Shown piece by piece: positions 43,313 through 52,139 of a stretch of 64,000 nt of DNA (position 1 is the first letter of the stretch; each line of letters begins with the position of its first letter). Both the position numbers and the translations under genes were made by a program. The notes below the pieces were generated by a model. The model saw nothing but the letters and a program-made list of their open reading frames with translations, ran no database searches and had not been told where the DNA came from. The DNA is from JAABRB01 sp963735025 (GTDB taxonomy: Bacteria > Pseudomonadota > Gammaproteobacteria > Burkholderiales > SG8-39). The stretch lies in NCBI GenBank assembly GCA_963735025.1, contig CAVTJG010000009.1:1302001-1366000 (forward strand), written 5' to 3'.

Positions 43313-44782
43313 TCAGGCCTGTGCCACGCGCGCGCCGCGGCGGGCGATGCGCGCATAGATTTCCGCATAGCGCTCCGCGCTTGCCTTCCAGCTGAAATCG
43401 CGTCCCATGCCGTTCAATTGCAGGGCACGAAAGGTGGGTGGATCGCGGTAGGCCGCCACTGCGCGCTCGACCGAGTCGAGCAGCGCGAGGGCGGTGGCAA
43501 GGTCGAAGACAAAGCCCGTCGCGGTGCCGGCCGCGAGGGACTCCGGTGCGCAGTCCACGACCGAGTCGACGAGTCCGCCGGTCGCGCGAACCACCGGCGG
43601 TGTGCCGTAGCGCTGGCTGTACATCTGATTCATGCCGCACGGCTCGAAGCGCGAGGGCATGAGGAATATGTCCGCACCTGCTTCGACGCGGTGTGCGAGC
43701 GCTTCGTCGTAACCCACGAACGCCGCCGCTCGGCCCGGATTGCGTGCGGCGATTTCCCGCACGGCGTCCTCAGCACCAGACTCCCCGGCGCCGACGAGCG
43801 CGAGTTGCGCGGGTAGACGAAGAATGCGCGGCGCCGCCTCGATGACGAGATCGATGCCCTTCTGCCAGGTGAATCGGCTCACCATCGCGACGAGCGGAAT
43901 GTCCGGATCGAGCTCGAGGCCAAAGAACTCCTGCAACGACCGCTTGTTGGCGCGCTTTCGCTCAAGCGTGGCGGGACCGTATTGCGCGGCGATGTTCGGA
44001 TCGCGCGCGGGATCCCACTCATCGACGTCGATCCCGTTGAGGATGCCGCTCAGCACGGCGGCGCGATGCGCAAGCAGACCCTGCAGTCCGAATCCCAGTT
44101 CCTCCGACTGGATCTCGTGCGCATAGGTCGGGCTGACGGTGGTGATCGCGTCCGCGTAGGAAAGCGCTGCCTTGAGAAACGAGATACCGCCGTGGTACTC
44201 CAGTCCGTCGATCGAATAGGTCTCGGGTGCGAGGCCGAGAATCGCGAGCAGCGATGCGCTGAAGACCCCCTGGAATGCCAGATTGTGAATCGTGATCATG
44301 CTGGCGGCGCGCGCGTCGGGCGTGCTCACCAGGTAGGCCGGAGCGAGCCCCGTGTGCCAGTCGTTGCAGTGAATCACCTGCGGGTGCCACTTGAGCGGGG
44401 AGCTGGCGCAACCGAGCACTGCGGCGGCGCGCGAGAGGAGGCCAAAGCGCAGCGCGTTGTCGAACCAGTCGGCTCCCGATTCATCCTGATAGAGCCCACC
44501 GTCCCGATCGTAAAGCGGTGGACAGTCGACGAGATAGGTCGGTACGCCGTTTCCCGTGCGTGCTTCGAGCAGTCGCGCCGCAGGCAGGCCTGCATGGGGC
44601 GGAATCGTGCCGCACGCGCGCGCGTCGGGCAGCGCCGCGCGAACCGGCCGGTAGGCGGGAATCAGGAGGCGTGCATCCACGCCGTGTTGACGTAGCGCCG
44701 CGGGAAGCGCACCGGAAACGTCGGCGAGCCCACCGGTCTTGACGAGTGGTGCCGCCTCGCTCGCTGCAAACAGGATTCGCAT
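43313..44782 (-). CDS. glgA: Glycogen synthase (ADP-glucose type)
   Basis: GT5 enzyme that elongates alpha-1,4-glucan from ADP-glucose, cytoplasmic. It has 489 residues, standard. ATG 44782 gives MRILFAASEAAPLVKTGGLA, whose KTGGL loop binds ADP-glucose. The catalytic EPCGMNQMYSQRYGTPPVVRATGG lies near 385-408, with EPCGLxQ-type acidic residue, and IHNLAFQG near 168 is also typical. It uses the product of glgC (50678) and lies in a separate, divergently transcribed unit from the fusion gene at 44870. Confidence 0.95.
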   Translation of the reverse strand: MRILFAASEAAPLVKTGGLADVSGALPAALRQHGVDARLLIPAYRPVRAALPDARACGTIPPHAGLPAARLLEARTGNGVPTYLVDCPPLYDRDGGLYQDESGADWFDNALRFGLLSRAAAVLGCASSPLKWHPQVIHCNDWHTGLAPAYLVSTPDARAASMITIHNLAFQGVFSASLLAILGLAPETYSIDGLEYHGGISFLKAALSYADAITTVSPTYAHEIQSEELGFGLQGLLAHRAAVLSGILNGIDVDEWDPARDPNIAAQYGPATLERKRANKRSLQEFFGLELDPDIPLVAMVSRFTWQKGIDLVIEAAPRILRLPAQLALVGAGESGAEDAVREIAARNPGRAAAFVGYDEALAHRVEAGADIFLMPSRFEPCGMNQMYSQRYGTPPVVRATGGLVDSVVDCAPESLAAGTATGFVFDLATALALLDSVERAVAAYRDPPTFRALQLNGMGRDFSWKASAERYAEIYARIARRGARVAQA

Positions 44783-44869
44783 ACCGGGCCGGGTTCTTGC
44801 TGGGTTCTTGCAAACGGTAACGGGGTAGGATACTAGAACCTGTCTCCCGATCGCGCGAGAACACCTTTC

Positions 44870-47734
44870 GTGTCAACTTCGCAAGTACCGCTCGACACAC
44901 CGGCCGGCGCAGAAGATCAGGCTGCGCTTCTGATCGCGGTCGCCCGCGAACTTGTCGAGCAGACGCGCCCCGATACGCGCGGTCGGCTGCACGTGACACT
45001 TGCAAGCCGGATCGATCGCGATCTCGGGCTCGACAGCCTGGCACGGGTCGAGCTTGGACTGCGGGTCGAGCGCGCGTTCGACGCGCGGCTTCCGGAAGGC
45101 GCAGCCGCAACGGCCGAAAGCCTTGGCGAACTGCTCGGAGCATTGCGCGGCGCTGGTAATGGCGAGAGCGCCAGGACAAGCGGTTCGCCAACCACGCGAA
45201 GCGAGGAACCCGATGCGGTGGTCGGTGAGCCCGACGACGCTCGGACACTGATCGAGATGCTCGACTGGCACGTCGCGCGACGCCCCGACCGCCTCGCAGT
45301 CACGTTCCTCGCGACGGATACGGAAAGGCAGACGCTGACCCATGGCGACCTTGCGGCACGCGCGCGACGCGTTGCAGCCGGACTCGTCGCGGCAGGACTG
45401 GCGCCACGGCAGGCGTGCGCGCTCATGTTGCCGACCTCCCTCGAGTTCTTCGCCACGTATTACGGCATCCTCATGGCGGGCGGGATCCCGGTGCCCATCT
45501 ACCCGCCGTTTCGCATGTCGCAGATCGAGGATCATCTGCGCCGGCAAGCGGGCATTCTCGCGAACTGCGAGGCTCGCGTTCTCGTGACGGTACCGGAGGC
45601 CAAGCTGGTCGCACGCCTGTTGCGCGGGGACGTGCCGACGCTCACGCAAGTCGTGACGCCGGCCGAGCTCGCCGCGCATGGCGATGCATTCACGCCCGTC
45701 GAGGCTGCACCGGACGACATCGCCTTCCTGCAATACACCTCCGGATCGACCGGAAACCCCAAGGGCGTGGTGCTGACGCACGCGCACCTCCTCGCGAATA
45801 TCCGCGCGATGGGGCGCGCCGCGCAAGCAACGTCACGTGACGTGTTCGTCTCATGGCTACCGCTTTATCACGACATGGGGCTGATCGGCGCCTGGCTCAC
45901 GACGCTCTACTTTTCCGTGCCGCTCGTCCTCATGTCGCCGGTGGCGTTTCTGTCGCGCCCGTCACGCTGGCTGCGGGCAATTCACGATTACCGCGGCACG
46001 CTGTCTGCGGCCCCCAATTTTGCCTACGAGCTCGTGGCAGGGCGGATCGACGAGCGCGAGATCGAGGGCATCGATCTCTCCTCGTGGCGCTGGGCGTTCA
46101 ACGGTGCCGAGGCGATCAACGCACAGACCATGGAGCGATTCGCGGCGCGCCTGGCGCCGTACGGACTCGATCCGCTCACGCTCGCGCCCGTGTACGGACT
46201 GGCCGAGGTGGCACTGTGCGCCGCATTCCCTGCGACCCGGCGCGGCACGCTGGTGGATGCCGTGGACCGCGACATCCTCATGGACACCGGGCGCGCGCGA
46301 CCGATCGAACCGACCGCCCCGGCCGCGCAGCAGATCGTGGCGTGCGGGCGCGCACTTCCCGGGTACGAACTGCGCATCGCGGATGCGAAGGGTAATGCCC
46401 TGGGCGAGCGTACGGTCGGGCGCGTCGAAGTGCGCGGGCCGTCGGTGACAAGTGGCTACTATCGTAATACCGAGGCGACCGCGGGATTGTTCGATGGCGA
46501 GTGGCTGGACACGGGCGACCTCGGCTATCTCGCGGCGGGCGAGCTCCATATCACCGGCCGCGCGAAGGACATGATCATCCGCGGGGGCCACAACATCTAT
46601 CCGTACGAGCTCGAGGAGGCGGCGGGCGAGCTGCCCGGTGTGCGGCGCGGATGCGTCGCGGTTTTCGGGGCAAGTGCGACGCACGGCTCAGGCGAGCGCC
46701 TGGTGGTACTCGCCGAAACGCGCTTGACGAACGAGGCCGAGCGCGCGCAGCTGCGCGGCCGGATCAGCGACCTTTCGGTCGAGCTTGCCGGCGGGCCCGC
46801 AGATGCCATCGTGCTGGCGCCGCCGCATACCGTGCTGAAGACGTCGAGCGGCAAGCTGCGGCGCGCTGCGACCCGTGATCTGTACGAGCGCGGGCTCGTC
46901 GGCGCCGGCAAGCGCGCGGTCTGGTGGCAGCTCACGCGTCTCGCGGCGCGTGGACTTGCCGGACGCGCGCGCCATGCGATTGGCGACGTGCTGGACGTGG
47001 CGGCCGGAATCTGGGCGTGGCTCATCTTCGGCGGCATCGCCCTCGCAGGCCTGATTGGCACGTTCGTCATTCCCGGGTTGCGGGCGCGGCAGGCGGCATC
47101 GCGAGCACTAGCGCGATTCGCCGCCGCCGCAAGCGGCGTGCGGGTCACCGCTGTCGGGACCGAGAACCTGCCGCGCGATGGTTCGATCGTGGCCGTGGCA
47201 AATCACTCGACGTATCTCGATGCAATCGTGCTGATGGCCGCGCTGCCTCTCGACATCGTCTTCGTCGCAAAGTCGGAGCTCGCGGAGAACTGGCTGATGC
47301 GGCGCCTGCTCACCTCGGTGGGCACGCGCTTCGTCGAGCGATTCGATGCTGCGCGCAGCGCGGAGAACGCGCGCGACCTCACCGCGGCAGCCCGCAACGG
47401 GACTTCGTTCGCGTTCTTTCCCGAGGGAACCTTCGTGCGTGCGCCCGGCCTGCTGGAATTCAGGATGGGCGCGTTCGTGCTCGCGGCGGAGAGCGGAATT
47501 CCGATCGTGCCGATTGCAATCGCCGGGACGCGTGCACTGATGCCGGCAGACAGCTGGCTCCCGCGGCGCGGGCCGGTGCGGGTGGTGGTTGGCGCGGCGA
47601 TCGCGCCCTCGGGCCAGGAGTGGAATGCGGCAATCCGGCTGCGCGACGCGGCGCGCACGCACATACTCGCGCACTGTGGCGAACCCGATCTGGCGGGCGC
47701 CCGCATCGCAACGGTGTTGCGGCCGCAATCGTGA
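44870..47734 (+). CDS. ACP - AMP-dependent ligase - 1-acylglycerol-3-phosphate acyltransferase fusion
   Basis: 954 residues in three enzymes' worth of domains. Residues 15-95 are an acyl carrier protein with the phosphopantetheine serine Ser56 in DLGLDSLARVEL. Residues about 125-680 are an adenylate-forming ligase of the FAAL type (QYTSGSTGNPKGVVLTH at 288-304, FVSWLPLYHDMGLIG near 325, WLDTGDLGYLAAGELHITGR near 545). A membrane helix follows near 705-735, and residues 750-940 are a PlsC/LPLAT acyltransferase (NHSTYLDAI at 778, FFPEGTFVRAPG near 853). It could load free fatty acids on its own ACP and pass them to a lysophospholipid, like E. coli Aas in reversed order. GTG 44870 is the start. 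Confidence 0.85.
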   Translation: MSTSQVPLDTPAGAEDQAALLIAVARELVEQTRPDTRGRLHVTLASRIDRDLGLDSLARVELGLRVERAFDARLPEGAAATAESLGELLGALRGAGNGESARTSGSPTTRSEEPDAVVGEPDDARTLIEMLDWHVARRPDRLAVTFLATDTERQTLTHGDLAARARRVAAGLVAAGLAPRQACALMLPTSLEFFATYYGILMAGGIPVPIYPPFRMSQIEDHLRRQAGILANCEARVLVTVPEAKLVARLLRGDVPTLTQVVTPAELAAHGDAFTPVEAAPDDIAFLQYTSGSTGNPKGVVLTHAHLLANIRAMGRAAQATSRDVFVSWLPLYHDMGLIGAWLTTLYFSVPLVLMSPVAFLSRPSRWLRAIHDYRGTLSAAPNFAYELVAGRIDEREIEGIDLSSWRWAFNGAEAINAQTMERFAARLAPYGLDPLTLAPVYGLAEVALCAAFPATRRGTLVDAVDRDILMDTGRARPIEPTAPAAQQIVACGRALPGYELRIADAKGNALGERTVGRVEVRGPSVTSGYYRNTEATAGLFDGEWLDTGDLGYLAAGELHITGRAKDMIIRGGHNIYPYELEEAAGELPGVRRGCVAVFGASATHGSGERLVVLAETRLTNEAERAQLRGRISDLSVELAGGPADAIVLAPPHTVLKTSSGKLRRAATRDLYERGLVGAGKRAVWWQLTRLAARGLAGRARHAIGDVLDVAAGIWAWLIFGGIALAGLIGTFVIPGLRARQAASRALARFAAAASGVRVTAVGTENLPRDGSIVAVANHSTYLDAIVLMAALPLDIVFVAKSELAENWLMRRLLTSVGTRFVERFDAARSAENARDLTAAARNGTSFAFFPEGTFVRAPGLLEFRMGAFVLAAESGIPIVPIAIAGTRALMPADSWLPRRGPVRVVVGAAIAPSGQEWNAAIRLRDAARTHILAHCGEPDLAGARIATVLRPQS

Positions 47735-47776
47735 ATTCGCCGCATGACGACCATTGATCCGTAATCGGGAGACCCA

Positions 47777-48763
47777 ATGATCATTGCCGGAGACATCGGC
47801 GGGACGAAGACGCTGCTTGCACTCTTCGAGGCGGGTGGTCGCGCACCGCGCTTCGAGCGGCGCTACGACTCGCACACGAAAGCCGACTTTCCGAGTCTGC
47901 TCGGTCAGTTCATCGATGACGCACGCGCCTCGGTAGGTGTGCGGCCCCAGGTTGCACATGCGTGTTTCGGCATCGCGGGACCGGTGCTCGGCGATCACGT
48001 CAAGGTGACGAATCTTCCCTGGGAGATCGACGCGCGAGCGCTCGAGAAGGCCTTCGGTATCGCGCGCGTGCGGCTGCTCAATGACTTTGCCGCCGCGGCG
48101 CATGGCATCGAGGCGCTCGGCGCTGAAGACCTCGTGACACTGCAGACGGGCGAACCGATTGCAGATGCGCCGCGCGTCGTGCTCGGTGCCGGCACGGGGC
48201 TGGGCATCGCCTACATGGTGTCCGACGGGAGTGGCTACCGAGTGATCGCCGGTGAAGGCGGGCACGCGGCATTCGCGCCAGCGAACGAAGAACAGGTCGC
48301 GTTGTGGCGCCACGTGCATGCCGGATCGAATCGCGTCGTCCTGGAGCACGCGCTTTCCGGGAGCGGTCTCGCGCGCATCTACGAGTTCCTCCGCGTCGAG
48401 CGTCGCCATCCCGAATCGCCCGGCGTGGCACGGGAGATGGCCGATGGCGATTCAGCGGCCGCCATTGCCCGCAACGCGATGGACCGCGACGATCTGCTCG
48501 CGAGTGCGGCGCTGGACCTGTTCGTGGCGATCTACGGCGCCGCGGCGGGCGACCACGCCCTCAATGTGGTCGCCCGGGGGGGCGTCTTCATCGCGGGCGG
48601 GATCGCCCCGAAGATCCTGCCGCGCATCACCGCGGGTGGATTCCTGGCTGCATTCAACGACAAGGCCGACTTCTCGGCACTGGCGCGCCAGATGCCGGTA
48701 CGCGTGGTGACCAATGAGAAGCTCGGCCTGATCGGCGCGGCGCAGTGCGCGGCGCGACTGTGA
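47777..48763 (+). CDS. glk: Glucokinase
   Basis: ATP-dependent phosphorylation of glucose, cytoplasmic. It has 328 residues, usual for the bacterial Glk group (E. coli 321). MIIAGDIGGTKTLLALFEAG gives the phosphate-binding DIGGTK at 6-11. LLNDFAAAAHGIEAL near 93 carries the catalytic Asp, and LGAGTGLGIAYMV near 134 and GEGGHAAFAP near 158 complete the ATPase fold. It provides glucose-6-phosphate to the phosphoglucomutase encoded on the facing strand, whose stop is 6 nt away. Confidence 0.95.
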   Translation: MIIAGDIGGTKTLLALFEAGGRAPRFERRYDSHTKADFPSLLGQFIDDARASVGVRPQVAHACFGIAGPVLGDHVKVTNLPWEIDARALEKAFGIARVRLLNDFAAAAHGIEALGAEDLVTLQTGEPIADAPRVVLGAGTGLGIAYMVSDGSGYRVIAGEGGHAAFAPANEEQVALWRHVHAGSNRVVLEHALSGSGLARIYEFLRVERRHPESPGVAREMADGDSAAAIARNAMDRDDLLASAALDLFVAIYGAAAGDHALNVVARGGVFIAGGIAPKILPRITAGGFLAAFNDKADFSALARQMPVRVVTNEKLGLIGAAQCAARL

Positions 48764-48769
48764 CGATTT

Positions 48770-50416
48770 TTAGCCGAGCGCTGCCGATACGATCGCCTGC
48801 GCCTCGCGCAGGATCGTGGCGAGGTGCGCTTCGCTCACGAAGCTCTCGGCGTAGAGCTTGTAGATGTCCTCGGTTCCGGAAGGACGCGCGGCGAACCAGC
48901 CCTCCTTGGTGACGACCTTCAGACCGCCGATTTCCGCATCGTTTGCCGGGGCGCGTGTCATGCGCGCGGTGATCGGATGGCCCGCCAGCGTTTCTGCTTG
49001 CACATCCTGTGGTGACAGTTTCTTCAGACGATCCTTCTGCGCGAGCGTCGCGGGCGCATCGATGCGCTTCGTGAACGGCGCTCCGTGCTTCTCGACGAGC
49101 GCGCGATAGTACTCACCCGGGTCCACGCCGGTCACAGCAGTGATTTCCGCGGCCAGCAGACCGAGAATGATGCCGTCCTTGTCGGTCGCCCAGGTCGATC
49201 CGTCGCGGCGCAGGAAACTCGCCCCGGCGCTCTCCTCGCCGGCGAAGCACAGGCTCGCGTCCGCAAGACCCGGTGCAAACCACTTGAAGCCGACCGGCAT
49301 CTCGACGAGGCGGAAGCCGCGTGCCGCCACCACGCGGTCGATCAGGCTCGATGACACGAGGGTTTTGCCGACACCAGCGGTGTGTGCCCATTCAGGCCGA
49401 TGCGAGAGGAGATAGTCGATCGAGACCGCGAGATAGTGGTTCGAGTTGAGAAGGCTCGCGGAGGGGGTGACGATCCCATGCCGATCGGCATCGGTGTCGT
49501 TTCCCCACGCGACGGCAAAACGGTCGCGAAGCGCCACCAGCCCCGCCATCGCATAGGGGCTCGAGCAATCCATCCGGATCTTCCCGTCGTGGTCGAGTGT
49601 CATGAACCGGAACGTCGGGTCGACTTCCGGATTCACGATCGCGAGATCGAGTCCGTATCGTTCCGCTATCGGTCGCCAGTAACCGACTGCCGCACCGCCG
49701 AGTGGATCGACGCCCAGCTTCAGACTCGCTCGACGTATGCCCTCCATGTCGATGACGCTCGCGAGATCGGCGACATAGGGCGCAACGAAATCATGTTCCT
49801 CGGTGGTCCGCGCCGCACGTGCCTGCGGAGCGGTGAATCGCCGCACGCTGCGATTCGTATCGGCGAGAAGCGCATTGGCGCGACGCTCGATCCATCCGGT
49901 TGCGTCGGTGTCGGCCGGACCGCCGTGCGGCGGGTTGTACTTGATGCCGCCGTCAGCGGGCGGATTGTGGGAAGGAGTGACGACGACCCCGTCTGCCAGT
50001 CCGGTATTGCGGCCGCGATTCGCCGCCACGATTGCGTGGGAGATGACCGGGGTGGGTGTGTAGCCATCGTCGGACTGGACTAGTACCCGCACGCCGTTTC
50101 CGGAGAAAACTTCGAGCGCGGCGCGCTCGGCGGGTCGCGAGAGTGCGTGCGTGTCCTTGCCGAGAAAGAGCGGTCCGTCAAAACCCTGCGCCGCCCGGTA
50201 TTCGCAGATCGCCTGGGTGATCGCGTGGATGTGGGCCGCATTGAAGCTCGCGGACAGCGCGCTGCCACGGTGTCCGCTGGTGCCGAACGCGACGCGCTGG
50301 GCGGGGTCGCGAGGATCCGGCAAGCGCTCGTAGAACGCACGCTCGAGCGCCGCGACGTCGATCAGGTCGTCGGAGGAAGCCGGAGTTCCGGCGCGGGGGT
50401 GAATACTCATGCTCAC
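48770..50416 (-). CDS. pgm: Phosphoglucomutase (alpha-D-glucose phosphate-specific)
   Basis: Interconverts glucose-6-phosphate and glucose-1-phosphate. It has 548 residues as in E. coli Pgm (546). MSMSIHPRAGTPASSDDLID leads to FGTSGHRGSALSASFNAAHI near 46. The phosphoserine loop TPSHNPPADGGIKYNPPHGG is near 147, the metal-binding WGNDTDADRHGIV near 302, and GEESAGASFLRRDG near 388. It links glk to glgC in polyglucan synthesis. It starts 261 bp from glgC in divergent orientation, and no obvious shared operator was seen in that gap. Confidence 0.96.
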   Translation of the reverse strand: MSMSIHPRAGTPASSDDLIDVAALERAFYERLPDPRDPAQRVAFGTSGHRGSALSASFNAAHIHAITQAICEYRAAQGFDGPLFLGKDTHALSRPAERAALEVFSGNGVRVLVQSDDGYTPTPVISHAIVAANRGRNTGLADGVVVTPSHNPPADGGIKYNPPHGGPADTDATGWIERRANALLADTNRSVRRFTAPQARAARTTEEHDFVAPYVADLASVIDMEGIRRASLKLGVDPLGGAAVGYWRPIAERYGLDLAIVNPEVDPTFRFMTLDHDGKIRMDCSSPYAMAGLVALRDRFAVAWGNDTDADRHGIVTPSASLLNSNHYLAVSIDYLLSHRPEWAHTAGVGKTLVSSSLIDRVVAARGFRLVEMPVGFKWFAPGLADASLCFAGEESAGASFLRRDGSTWATDKDGIILGLLAAEITAVTGVDPGEYYRALVEKHGAPFTKRIDAPATLAQKDRLKKLSPQDVQAETLAGHPITARMTRAPANDAEIGGLKVVTKEGWFAARPSGTEDIYKLYAESFVSEAHLATILREAQAIVSAALG

Positions 50417-50677
50417 GCGAAAGTCGAGAAACTGGACATAGGTTAACCTGCCGGCTCCTCCACGTCATTCTGCGGCGAACCGATATCGGTACGCAGTGCC
50501 TCAGGCACCGAATCCCGAGGGTTCGAGTGACGATGCCATTGCACGCAATGTGAAACGCATTGCCGGATTGTGAAGAGGAAATTTGACCTTGCGCAAGCGA
50601 AGACGCGCAGGCGCGGTTAAGCTTGGGACAACGAGCGCAGGGCCCACGCAGGCTGGCGCGAACCAAAGGAGAGCGAC

Positions 50678-52003
50678 GTGGCGTCCGACGAGGAGTGCAT
50701 CCACCTCGGCTATTGTCCCTACAAGCACGACGCAGGCGGTGTGCCGGCGGGGCAACTCGTGCGACACACCGTCGCATACGTTCTTGCCGGTGGAAGGGGT
50801 ACCCGACTCGGCGAGCTCACCGACTGGCGCTCGAAGCCGGCAGTGCCGTTCGGCGGCAAGTTCCGCATCGTGGATTTCACGCTCTCCAATTGCGTCAACT
50901 CGGGAATTCGCCGGGTCATCATCGCCACGCAGTACAAGGCGCAGAGCCTGATTCGCCACATCCAGCGCGGCTGGTCGTTCCTCGACGGCAGATTCAACGA
51001 ATTCATCGAACTCGTGCCCGCCCAGCAGCGCGTCACGGCGGACTGGTACAAGGGCACTGCCGACGCGGTATTCCAGAATCTCGACCTGCTGCGCAACCAG
51101 CAGCCGGAGTACGTGTTGATCCTGGCGGGCGACCACGTCTACAAGATGGACTACGGAAAGATGCTCGCCGAGCACGTCGCACGCAAGGCGGACATGACCG
51201 TGGGCTGCATCGAAGTGCCGGTGGCGGAAGCTGCGCGTCAGCTCGGCGTGATGTCGGTCGACGAAAACTTCCGCGTGAACGGTTTCCAGGAAAAGCCCGC
51301 CGAGCCGCGGCCGATTCCCGGCCGATCCGACACGGCGCTGGGAAGCATGGGCATCTACGTGTTCAACGCGGGATTCCTCTACGAGCAGCTCATCCGCGAT
51401 GCGGACGACCGGAAATCCGGGCACGATTTCGGGCATGACCTGATTCCGTATCTGATCGACCGTGGTTATCGCGTCTATGCGCACCGTCTCGACGACAGCT
51501 GCGTGCAGCGGGCCGACGGCAAGATCTACTGGCGCGACGTCGGCACGGTGGACGCCTATTGGGAAGCCAATCTCGAGCTGACGCGCGTCTCCCCGGACCT
51601 CGATCTCTACGACCAGAACTGGCCTATCTGGACGCATCAGGAACAGCTGCCTCCGGCGAAGTTCATCTTCGACGACGACGACCGGCGCGGCACAGCGATC
51701 GATTCGATGGTCTCGGGCGGATGCATCATCTCCGGATCGACGATCCGGCGGACCCTTCTTTTCTCCAGCGTTCGCGTCAACAGCTACTGCACGATCGAGG
51801 ACGCGGTCATTCTCCCTGAGGTCGAGGTCGGGCGCCACGCGGTCCTCAAGCGCGTCGTGGTCGACAAGAACTGCAAGATCCCGCCCGGCTTGAAGGTGGG
51901 TGTCGATCCCATCGAAGATCGGAAGCGGTTTCACGTCACCGAAAAGGGCATCACGCTGGTCACCCCTGAAATGCTGGGGCAAGTCGTACATCATCTGCGC
52001 TGA
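50678..52003 (+). CDS. glgC: Glucose-1-phosphate adenylyltransferase
   Basis: Makes ADP-glucose, the committed step of glycogen synthesis. It has 441 residues. GTG 50678 after AAAGGAGA gives a short leader, then AYVLAGGRGTRLGELTDWRS near 31-50 with the nucleotide-binding GGRGTRL. ILAGDHVYKMDYGKMLAEHV follows near 148, GFQEKPAEPRPIPG near 202, and the C-terminal left-handed beta-helix carries VSGGCIISGSTIRRTLLFSS. The allosteric Arg-rich N-terminus is shorter than in E. coli. GH57 follows 136 nt downstream, probably in the same transcript. Confidence 0.95.
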   Translation: MASDEECIHLGYCPYKHDAGGVPAGQLVRHTVAYVLAGGRGTRLGELTDWRSKPAVPFGGKFRIVDFTLSNCVNSGIRRVIIATQYKAQSLIRHIQRGWSFLDGRFNEFIELVPAQQRVTADWYKGTADAVFQNLDLLRNQQPEYVLILAGDHVYKMDYGKMLAEHVARKADMTVGCIEVPVAEAARQLGVMSVDENFRVNGFQEKPAEPRPIPGRSDTALGSMGIYVFNAGFLYEQLIRDADDRKSGHDFGHDLIPYLIDRGYRVYAHRLDDSCVQRADGKIYWRDVGTVDAYWEANLELTRVSPDLDLYDQNWPIWTHQEQLPPAKFIFDDDDRRGTAIDSMVSGGCIISGSTIRRTLLFSSVRVNSYCTIEDAVILPEVEVGRHAVLKRVVVDKNCKIPPGLKVGVDPIEDRKRFHVTEKGITLVTPEMLGQVVHHLR

Positions 52004-52087
52004 CTTCCGCGGCCGAGCTGCGGGCGGGTCGACTGCACGTCGCCCCGGGTTCCGACGCCGCGCTGGCACGGGTAAAACCCGCAAGAT

Positions 52088-52110
52088 AAAAAAGCCCGCA
52101 TAATTCGGGC
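52088..52110 (-). terminator. Weak hairpin between glgC and the GH57 gene
   Basis: GCCCG (52094-52098) and CGGGC (52106-52110) form a 5-bp stem preceded by A6, so it reads as a terminator only on the minus strand, where no gene ends. It is probably not functional for glgC, leaving glgC and the GH57 gene in one transcript. Confidence 0.3.
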
Positions 52111-52139
52111 CCCAATTCAGGCATTGCACGGAAATCCCG

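Noticed and set aside
50501..52129. Open frame of 542 codons on the minus strand opposite glgC
   Set aside because: Shadow frame, rich in Val/Asp/His, overlapping the certain glgC gene.
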